Below, piece after piece: positions 44,872-53,523 of a DNA stretch of 64,000 nt. The notes beneath the pieces are model-generated. The model did no database searches. It was not told the DNA's origin and saw only the letters and a list, made by a program, of their open reading frames with translations. The DNA is from Fulvimarina sp039652615 (GTDB lineage: Bacteria; Pseudomonadota; Alphaproteobacteria; Rhizobiales; Rhizobiaceae), in contig NZ_JBDJAC010000001.1 in the NCBI RefSeq assembly GCF_039652615.1, positions 620,001-684,000 on the forward strand, read 5' to 3'. Both the position numbers and the translations under genes were made by a program. Positions within the stretch are counted from its first letter, which is position 1; every line of letters starts with the position of its first letter.

Positions 44872-45864
44872 ATGAGGCCAGGACAGCAGAAGAACCGGAT
44901 GCGCGGTCGCGGACGTAAAGGACCAAACCCGCTTTCCAGGAGCTATGAGTCAAACGGTCCCGACGTTAAGATCCGCGGCAACGCGCAGCACATCGCGGAC
45001 AAGTACGCTCAGCTCGCGCGCGACGCATCGGCTTCCGGCGATCGGGTCATGGCTGAAAACTATCTGCAGCATGCCGAACATTATTATCGGATTATTGCGC
45101 AGGCCCAGCCGCAGAACCAAGGTCAGCGCGACGACCGCGATCAGCGCGACGACGACGACGACGATCAGTTCTCGGGCAATGATCGGTTCGACCGGCGTGA
45201 ATTCGGGACCAGCGATCGCTCCGATCAAAACTCGAGCAATGATGGTGACCGCCAGGAACGCGGCGACCGGCAGGATCGAGGAGATCGGCAGGATCGAGGA
45301 GATCGGCAGGAGCGACAGGATCGTCAGGGCAGGGGTGAACGCCGGGATCGCGATGGCGGAGATCGAAACGAGCGCCGCAATCGCGACAACCGCGATCGCA
45401 ACGGACGCGACGATCGCCAGAAACGAGACCGTAATTCAGAGAACGAACCCGCCGGAACAGGCCCCCAGCCTGTGATCGCCGAGCATGTGGCATCCTCAGA
45501 TGCCGAAACCCCGAATTCGCGAGACCATAGCGAGTCGGAGGTGCGTAGCCGCCGAGCGCGCGAGCGGAATGCGCAGCGCGAATTCGACGAAACAGAAAAC
45601 ACGCCGGATGTTGTCGCCAGCGATAGCGACGATCAGGCAGAACAGGCTGAAAAGCCGCGCAGGCGTGGTCGCCCGCGCAAGGTGAAGGCGGAAGAGGGCG
45701 AAACCTCCGAGACCACGGCCTCGAACGAGGAAGCCGAAAGCAAGCCGAAGCGTAAACCGGGCCGTCCGCGCAAGGTCAAGGCCGCCGACGATGAGGCTCA
45801 GGCGGAAAAGAAGTCGGAAGAGCAAAGCGAGCTGCCCGACTTCCTGCTGGCCTCGAACGGGTAA
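44872..45864 (+). CDS. DUF4167 protein with low-complexity repeats and two AT-hook-like motifs
   Basis: A 330-residue protein. Residues 1-90 are the conserved DUF4167 domain: a basic start (MRPGQQKNRMRGRGRKGPNP) and a helical block, IRGNAQHIADKYAQLARDAS through MAENYLQHAEHYYRII. The rest is highly charged and presumably disordered, with four GDRQ(E/D)R hexapeptides encoded by 18-bp repeats at 45244-45315, then many Arg/Asp/Asn residues. The C-terminus has two AT-hook-like motifs, RRRGRPRKVK and RKPGRPRKVK, 34 residues apart, which in other proteins bind the minor groove of AT-rich DNA. AGGA six bases before the ATG at 44872 sets the start. Function is unknown; RNA or DNA binding is a reasonable inference. 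Confidence 0.85.
   Translation: MRPGQQKNRMRGRGRKGPNPLSRSYESNGPDVKIRGNAQHIADKYAQLARDASASGDRVMAENYLQHAEHYYRIIAQAQPQNQGQRDDRDQRDDDDDDQFSGNDRFDRREFGTSDRSDQNSSNDGDRQERGDRQDRGDRQDRGDRQERQDRQGRGERRDRDGGDRNERRNRDNRDRNGRDDRQKRDRNSENEPAGTGPQPVIAEHVASSDAETPNSRDHSESEVRSRRARERNAQREFDETENTPDVVASDSDDQAEQAEKPRRRGRPRKVKAEEGETSETTASNEEAESKPKRKPGRPRKVKAADDEAQAEKKSEEQSELPDFLLASNG
45244..45315 (+). repeat. Four tandem 18-bp units inside the DUF4167 gene
   Basis: The unit GGAGATCGGCAGGATCGA occurs exactly at 45280-45297. Close variants lie at 45262-45279 and 45298-45315, and a more degenerate copy at 45244-45261. Each encodes the hexapeptide GDRQ(E/D)R in frame, so copy number can change without a frameshift. Confidence 0.85.
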
Positions 45865-46284
45865 TCGTTCGCTTTGATAGCGACGGGCTGGTGAGCCGGT
45901 CGCCGGACGTGAAATGCCCTTCCGGGCAAATCTTCCGTCCGGCGGCTGATGCCGTGCTCATCTCGAATTTTCTCAATTCAAAGCCGGATATGCAAAGCGC
46001 CGCGCGACGGCGCCGTCCGGCTGGATCCTTGTTTTCGTAGCCGAAAAATAAGTTGTTTCAGGATCCGGTTAGAATTCTTGACTTCCTTAAAGCCGTCGGT
46101 AGTTGATTGGCCATGTGAGCGGGGTCGGAGACTGCTGGGTTCTCCCGGCCGAACGGACGGTCTCGATGATGAGTGCATGGTGCCGAAGAGTTGTATGACT
46201 TTACGGATCATATCATTTTGTAAAACAAAGAGTTAGAGCGAAATAGCGATCTCGGCTTGTCGCATTTTGCTCTTGGAGGGTCGA
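45865..46284. other. Intergenic region between the DUF4167 and small membrane protein genes
   Basis: About 420 bases. It begins with a terminator-like nested hairpin (45901-45944), then a GC-poorer stretch (about 46020-46270) that looks like a promoter and leader region. I see no open frame with protein-like features and no RNA gene that I can name. Confidence 0.5.
45901..45944 (+). terminator. Nested hairpin after the DUF4167 gene
   Basis: CGCCGGACG (45901-45909) pairs with CGTCCGGCG (45936-45944), enclosing a second stem TGCCC/GGGCA with a TTCC loop. It starts 36 bases after the stop codon. No T-run follows. Confidence 0.55.
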
Positions 46285-46662
46285 ATGACATCCCGCATTA
46301 TTCTGGGCATTATCCTTGGCGGCATCCTTGGCTGCATCGCGACAGGCGCAGCCGTTGCTTTCCTCGCGGGGGGTGACTTTTCCGCATTCGTAACAAATCT
46401 CGGAAAATACGGGGTTTCCATCGCAATCGCCGTGGTGCTTCCGGTGTTTTTCGTGAGCATGTCCATGGGATGGGCCGTTCTCGTCGGTATCGTTTGGTGC
46501 GACGTGGTTGCTGCGGTTCTCACCAAATTCGTTTTTGGCGGTGCGGAAGCGCCTTGGAGCATGCTTCTCGGCTTCAACCTCGTTTACGCGGTGGTGGCCG
46601 TTCTTATCTTCGCGGCTCTGGCTGGCGATCCTCTCCAGGCGAAGCGTCAGGTCCGCGCCTGA
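46285..46662 (+). CDS. Small integral membrane protein of unknown function
   Basis: A 125-residue hydrophobic protein with four predicted membrane helices: IILGIILGGILGCIATGAAV, YGVSIAIAVVLPVFFVSMSM, GWAVLVGIVWCDVVAAVLTK and MLLGFNLVYAVVAVLIFAAL. The tail DPLQAKRQVRA is basic, suggesting a cytoplasmic C-terminus. I do not recognise a family. GGAGGG four bases before the ATG at 46285 is a strong ribosome site. It ends at an intrinsic terminator before clpB, so it is transcribed alone. Confidence 0.7.
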   Translation: MTSRIILGIILGGILGCIATGAAVAFLAGGDFSAFVTNLGKYGVSIAIAVVLPVFFVSMSMGWAVLVGIVWCDVVAAVLTKFVFGGAEAPWSMLLGFNLVYAVVAVLIFAALAGDPLQAKRQVRA

Positions 46663-46690
46663 CCAGCCGTTCCAGCCTCTGAACCAGGAT

Positions 46691-46718
46691 AGGCTCCGAT
46701 GTGATCGGGGCCTTTTTT
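46691..46718 (+). terminator. Intrinsic terminator of the small membrane protein gene
   Basis: AGGCTCCGAT (46691-46700) and ATCGGGGCCT (46704-46713) pair with one wobble and a three-base loop, followed by TTTTT. Confidence 0.92.
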
Positions 46719-46744
46719 GTGCGTGGCCGATTGCGTCTCAAAGT

Positions 46745-46773
46745 CTTTTCCGGAAGCTGCGCGATATCCATAT
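46745..46773 (+). promoter_or_regulatory. Possible heat-shock (RpoH) promoter of clpB
   Basis: CCATAT at 46768-46773 fits the alphaproteobacterial RpoH -10 pattern CCANAT. Exactly 17 bases upstream is CTTTTC, which keeps only the CTT of the CTTGAA -35 consensus. clpB is a classic RpoH target and the site is about 95 bases before its start. Confidence 0.35.
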
Positions 46774-46869
46774 ACGTCTCGGACGGCTTGCCTGATGGTC
46801 AGGGAGCCGTGCTCCACAACATCTTCGAACGATGCCGAATGCGGGTCGTCTCGATAATGGGAGATGATG

Positions 46870-49488
<2,619 letters not shown>

Positions 49489-49518
49489 CCGACGTGTTTC
49501 TATCGAGATCTAGTAGAG

Positions 49519-49546
49519 GCGGGCCGCTTTCGAGTGGCCCGCTTTG
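49519..49546 (+). terminator. Probable terminator of clpB
   Basis: GCGGGCC (49519-49525) pairs with GGCCCGC (49536-49542) around a 10-base loop, followed by TTTG. It is 30 bases after the clpB stop. The T-run is short. Confidence 0.6.
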
Positions 49547-49630
49547 TCTGTTTGGGAGAGCTCTTTGCCATCGCACTCGCCTACGCCAGATGGCGCCGTG
49601 TTGAGAGCGAGAAAAGACCGGAGAATCAGG

Positions 49631-50467
49631 ATGCGAACGACAGAACTCATTGCCGGAGAGCCCGTACCTACTATCGGTCAGGGCACCTGGCATATGGGCG
49701 ATGATCCCCAGAAGCGGGAACGGGAAATCGCGACGCTTCGCACCGGTATCGATCTCGGGATGACGCTTATCGATACGGCGGAGATGTACGGTTCGGGCCG
49801 GTCGGAACGGCTTGTCGGCGAGGCAATCGCATCGGTCCGCGACGATGTTTTTCTCGTCTCGAAAGTGCTTCCCGGCAATGCCTCGCGATCGGGCACCATT
49901 GCCGCATGCGAGGCTTCGCTGAAACGGCTCGGCACGGACCGGATCGATCTGTATCTGCTCCACTGGCGCGGGGCGGTGCCGTTCGGTGAAACGGTGGACG
50001 CTTTCGAAGCGCTTCAGAGCCAGGGCAAAATCCGCCATTGGGGCGTCTCGAACCTCGACCGTGACGACATGGATGAGCTCCTGTCCGTTGGCGCGAATGC
50101 AAGACCTGCCGTCAATCAGCTCTGTTACAGCGTCGCGGAACGCGGCATCGAGTTCGCGTTTCTGGATTGGCTCCGCTCGAAGGACATCGGCATTATGGCC
50201 TACACGCCGTTCGGGATCGATGGCGCAAAGAGGCTCTCCGGTCCATTGGGCGCGATCGCACAGCGCCACGATGCGACACCGGCGCAGATCGCACTGGCCT
50301 ATCTGATCCGGCACGATGGCGTGATGGCCATCCCAAAGGCGTCGACACAAGCGCATGTTCGGGACAATGCCGCAGCAGCAGAAATCGAACTATCCGATGA
50401 GGATCTGGTCGAAATCGATGCGTCCTTCCCTCCGCCGACGAGAGCCCAGCCGCTCGCAATCATCTGA
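49631..50467 (+). CDS. Aldo/keto reductase
   Basis: A 278-residue NAD(P)H-dependent oxidoreductase with the AKR barrel. The catalytic Tyr is in LIDTAEMYGSGRSERLVGEAI, the Lys in VFLVSKVLPGN and the His in DLYLLHWRGAVP. The cofactor-binding end reads MAIPKASTQAHVRDNAAAAEI. It reduces carbonyl compounds, but the substrate is not predictable. GGAGAA seven bases before the ATG at 49631 sets the start. It lies between the clpB terminator and rpsD and appears monocistronic. It resembles the YeaE-like methylglyoxal reductase group in its N-terminus (VPTIGQGTWHMGD). Confidence 0.88.
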   Translation: MRTTELIAGEPVPTIGQGTWHMGDDPQKREREIATLRTGIDLGMTLIDTAEMYGSGRSERLVGEAIASVRDDVFLVSKVLPGNASRSGTIAACEASLKRLGTDRIDLYLLHWRGAVPFGETVDAFEALQSQGKIRHWGVSNLDRDDMDELLSVGANARPAVNQLCYSVAERGIEFAFLDWLRSKDIGIMAYTPFGIDGAKRLSGPLGAIAQRHDATPAQIALAYLIRHDGVMAIPKASTQAHVRDNAAAAEIELSDEDLVEIDASFPPPTRAQPLAII

Positions 50468-50651
50468 GCGGTGGCGAGAAAGTGCGGAAAGGCTTGACGC
50501 TGCGGTTCGCAGGCACTATTCACCCAACCAGCTGTTCGGACAGGCGTTCGAGCGGCTTTTCAACGTGTCCCGTGGACTTTGAACGAGCAGCGCCTCGCCA
50601 AGTCCTGTCAGCCACCGAAAGGTAGGCAGAGGAGGGCGCGTTTCCTTGAAG

Positions 50652-50686
50652 GCCCGGCGCCTTGTGCGGCCGGGCATGTTTGTTTG
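50652..50686 (+). promoter_or_regulatory. GC-rich hairpin in the rpsD leader
   Basis: GCCCGGC (50652-50658) and GCCGGGC (50669-50675) form a 7-bp stem with a 10-base loop, followed by TGTTTGTTTG and then the rpsD ribosome site (AAGGAA). It could be a terminator for the upstream gene, or an attenuator or S4-binding leader controlling rpsD. Sequence alone does not decide. Confidence 0.45.
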
Positions 50687-50700
50687 TCGAAGGAAATGCG

Positions 50701-51318
50701 ATGACAAAGCGTACATCCGCTAAGTACAAGATCGATCGCCGCATGGGCGAAAACATCTGGGGGCGCCCGAAGTCTCCGGTGAATCGCCGCCAGTACGGCC
50801 CCGGCCAGCATGGCCAGCGCCGCAAGGGCAAGATGAGCGATTTCGGCGTGCAGCTGCGCGCCAAGCAGAAGCTCAAGGGCTATTACGGCGACATCCGCGA
50901 GAAGCAGTTCCGCAAGATCTACGAGGAAGCCGCCCGCCGCAAGGGTGACACCTCGGAGCACCTGATTGGCCTGCTCGAGAGCCGCCTCGATGCGATCGTC
51001 TATCGCGCGAAGTTCGTGCCGACGGTTTTCGCAGCCCGCCAGTTCGTCAACCATGGCCATGTCAACGTCAACGGCGTTCGCACCAACATCCAGTCGTACC
51101 GCTGCAAGCCGGGCGACGTGATCGAGGTTCGCGAGAAGTCCAAGCAGCTGACATTGGTTCTGGAATCGGTCGGCCTCGCCGAGCGCGACGTGCCGGACTA
51201 CATCGAAGTCGATCACAACAAGATGGTTGCGACCTTCCAGCGCGTTCCTGGTCTGCACGACGTGCCGTACCCGGTTCAGATGGAACCGAACCTCGTCGTC
51301 GAGTTCTATTCGCGCTGA
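50701..51318 (+). CDS. rpsD: 30S ribosomal protein S4
   Basis: A 205-residue S4, a primary 16S rRNA-binding protein of the small subunit. The N-terminal YKIDRRMGENIWGRPKSPVN is the alphaproteobacterial form without the zinc cysteines. The S4 RNA-binding domain is ESRLDAIVYRAKFVPTVFAA to VNHGHVNVNGVRTNIQSYRC. AAGGAAATGCG precedes the ATG. The gene is on its own, away from the other ribosomal protein operons, as usual in this order. A terminator follows. Confidence 0.98.
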   Translation: MTKRTSAKYKIDRRMGENIWGRPKSPVNRRQYGPGQHGQRRKGKMSDFGVQLRAKQKLKGYYGDIREKQFRKIYEEAARRKGDTSEHLIGLLESRLDAIVYRAKFVPTVFAARQFVNHGHVNVNGVRTNIQSYRCKPGDVIEVREKSKQLTLVLESVGLAERDVPDYIEVDHNKMVATFQRVPGLHDVPYPVQMEPNLVVEFYSR

Positions 51319-51347
51319 TTGATTTCGATCTTCGCCGCAATTTCCAG

Positions 51348-51374
51348 AAAGCCGTCCGAAAGGGCGGCTTTTTT
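51348..51374 (+). terminator. Intrinsic terminator of rpsD
   Basis: AAAGCCGTCC (51348-51357) pairs with GGGCGGCTTT (51362-51371) with one wobble and a GAAA tetraloop, continuing into TTTTTT. Confidence 0.93.
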
Positions 51375-51538
51375 GTTTCCGGGCCATATGGCGCGGGGGC
51401 GGGGCGTCCTTCCCCTCGTGGGCAGTTTGCCGGACATGACGATTTATCACGTTTCGGATTGCCGTCTGGATATCGTGGTTTCTTCGCCGACTCCGATCCG
51501 CTAAACCGACCTTTATCGAGCGAAGAGAGTTAAGCCAT

Positions 51539-52420
51539 ATGCGCGACGACGCCATTATCGACGAAGCGAGCGGGACGCTCGAAACCGATGAATCGGGAGA
51601 TGCCGGCTTTCATCCTCTCTTTGCGAACGCGCCCTCGTCCACATCCTTCAAGAAACTTCGTAAGCGTCTCATCCGGGAAGTTCGCGAGACCATATCCGCG
51701 AATGCCATGGCGAGACCGGGCGCGCGCTGGCTGGTGGCCGTTTCGGGGGGCAAGGATTCCTATGGGCTTCTGGCTCTGCTACTCGACCTCAAATGGCGCG
51801 GGCTTCTGCCGGTCGATCTCCTCGCCTGCAACCTCGATCAGGGACAGCCAAATTTTCCCAAGCATATCCTGCCGGACTGGCTGACGAAACACGAGATCGC
51901 GCACCGGATTGAATACCGGGACACCTATTCGATCGTCACCGACAAGCTGCCGGACAACGCGACCTATTGCTCCCTGTGCTCCCGGTTGAGGCGCGGGCAT
52001 CTTTACCGGATCGCTCGGGAGGAGGGATGCGAGGCGTTGGTTCTCGGCCATCACCGCGACGATTGCCTGGAGACGTTCTTCCTCAACCTCTTCCATGGCG
52101 GCAAGCTCTCGGCGATGCCGGCCAAGCTGTTGAACGACGAGGGTGATCTTCTCGTCCTCAGGCCACTGATCAATTCCGCGGAGGAGGATCTTGCCCGTTT
52201 CGCCGAAGCGATGGCTTTTCCAATCATCCCCTGTGATCTATGTGGCAGCCAGGACGGTCTGCAGCGGAACGTGACGAAAGCGATGCTGAACGATCTGGAA
52301 GCCCGGTTTCCAGGACGCAAGGCGGTGATGATGCGGGCCCTCGCAAATGCTAAGCCCAGCCATCTTCTTGACGCGTCACTTTTCGATTTTGCCGGGCTGG
52401 ATCCATCAAAGACCGCATAA
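51539..52420 (+). CDS. ttcA: tRNA 2-thiocytidine synthetase TtcA
   Basis: A 293-residue PP-loop ATPase. The ATP pyrophosphate loop is VAVSGGKDSYGLLALLL. The paired cysteines of CSLC, plus a Cys in IIPCDLCGSQDGLQR, are the expected ligands of the [4Fe-4S] cluster. It makes 2-thiocytidine at position 32 of certain tRNAs. The first 45 residues are acidic and variable. The start ATG at 51539 has GAAGAGAG about ten bases upstream. The inositol-monophosphatase-family gene follows after 18 bases in the same operon. Confidence 0.93.
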   Translation: MRDDAIIDEASGTLETDESGDAGFHPLFANAPSSTSFKKLRKRLIREVRETISANAMARPGARWLVAVSGGKDSYGLLALLLDLKWRGLLPVDLLACNLDQGQPNFPKHILPDWLTKHEIAHRIEYRDTYSIVTDKLPDNATYCSLCSRLRRGHLYRIAREEGCEALVLGHHRDDCLETFFLNLFHGGKLSAMPAKLLNDEGDLLVLRPLINSAEEDLARFAEAMAFPIIPCDLCGSQDGLQRNVTKAMLNDLEARFPGRKAVMMRALANAKPSHLLDASLFDFAGLDPSKTA

Positions 52421-52438
52421 GACATGGAGTGACTGGAC

Positions 52439-53281
52439 GTGGCTGAAAATCCGATCGATCTCGATAGCTTGACCGACATCTTGAAGCGGGCGGGCGTGGA
52501 AAAGGTCATGCCGTATTTCCGTAATCTCGGCGAGGAGAATGTTCGCGAGAAAAGTTCCGCGATCGATCTGGTGACCGATGCCGATGTCGAGACCGAGGAC
52601 TTCATCCGCAAGGAAATCGAGACCATCGCGCCGCACGCCTTGTTCGTGGGCGAGGAGTCTGTGTCGAAAGATGCCAGCACGCTAAAGAAGCTTGCCGACG
52701 CCGATGTCGCGGTCATCGTCGATCCGATCGATGGGACGGCGAACTTCGCAGCGGGCTTGCCGCTGTTTTCCATCATGGCTGCCGTCGCGGTGAACGGCGA
52801 GGTCGTCTGCTCTGCAATCCACGATCCGGTCAGCGGCGACACCATCCGCGCCGAGAAGGGTTCGGGTGCCTTCTGGCATTTCAAGAATGGCGATCAGCGC
52901 AGGGTCAAGGTGGCCTGGCCGGTGCCGCTCGATGAAGCGATCGGAATCATCTCCGCGACCCATTTCGAGCCGAAGCAGCGCACGCACCTCTTTCGCAGCC
53001 TCGATCAGGTGAAAGTCGTTGCGAACTATCGCAATGCCGGTCACGAATACCGGATGCTCGCAACGGGCGGCTCGCACTTCAACCTCTATTCGAACATCAT
53101 GCCCTGGGACCATGCGCCCGGCACGCTCATTACATCCGAGGCCGGCGGTTACGTGGCGTTCTCCGACGGCGAGCCGTACAAGGTTTCGCGCCAAAACGGC
53201 GTCCTCGTCAGCGCCTGCAGCGAGCGAACATTCCGATCTGTTACATCGAAGCTTCTGGGTGTCGTGCGACACGCCCACTGA
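52439..53281 (+). CDS. Inositol monophosphatase family protein
   Basis: A 280-residue member of the IMPase/FBPase/BPNase group. Metal-binding motifs are LFVGEESVSKDA and VIVDPIDGTANFAAGLPLFS, and the C-terminal motif is MPWDHAPGTLITSEAGGYVA. It would dephosphorylate a small phosphoester such as inositol phosphate or 3'-phosphoadenosine 5'-phosphate; the exact substrate is unclear. It starts with GTG (52439) preceded by GGAG. It shares a transcription unit with ttcA. It is distinct from HisN at 24.9 kb, which carries the DPIDGTRLF form. Confidence 0.87.
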   Translation: MAENPIDLDSLTDILKRAGVEKVMPYFRNLGEENVREKSSAIDLVTDADVETEDFIRKEIETIAPHALFVGEESVSKDASTLKKLADADVAVIVDPIDGTANFAAGLPLFSIMAAVAVNGEVVCSAIHDPVSGDTIRAEKGSGAFWHFKNGDQRRVKVAWPVPLDEAIGIISATHFEPKQRTHLFRSLDQVKVVANYRNAGHEYRMLATGGSHFNLYSNIMPWDHAPGTLITSEAGGYVAFSDGEPYKVSRQNGVLVSACSERTFRSVTSKLLGVVRHAH

Positions 53282-53480
53282 ACGGAAAGCTCGCAGCCTC
53301 TCAGTCTCGAATCCCCCTGACCGCTCGTTGGAACGCCAGTTTCGATACGTCGCACGGGAGCATCGTCCCCGTGTGACGCTCACGATTCAAGGGCAGCGCC
53401 CGCGGCGTAGAGCGCGGAGGCCGTGAGTCACCGTCGCCACCATTCTCACGACGCCGATCGGCTGGGTAGGCAATTTTACC

Positions 53481-53523
53481 CTTACAGCGCTTTGTTCAGG
53501 ACCTTACAGCGCTTTGTTCAGGA
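53481..53523. repeat. 22-bp tandem duplication at the end of the GH63 gene
   Basis: CTTACAGCGCTTTGTTCAGG begins a 22-base unit at 53481-53502 that is repeated at 53503-53523 (the last base is not kept). The right copy encodes the final residues and stop codon of the minus-strand glucosidase. The left copy lies just past the stop. A recent slippage duplication is the simplest explanation. Confidence 0.9.

Noticed and set aside
45244..45315. Tandem repeats considered as a CRISPR array or mobile element remnant
   Set aside because: The 18-bp units are contiguous without spacers, stay in frame and encode the hexapeptide of a low-complexity protein.
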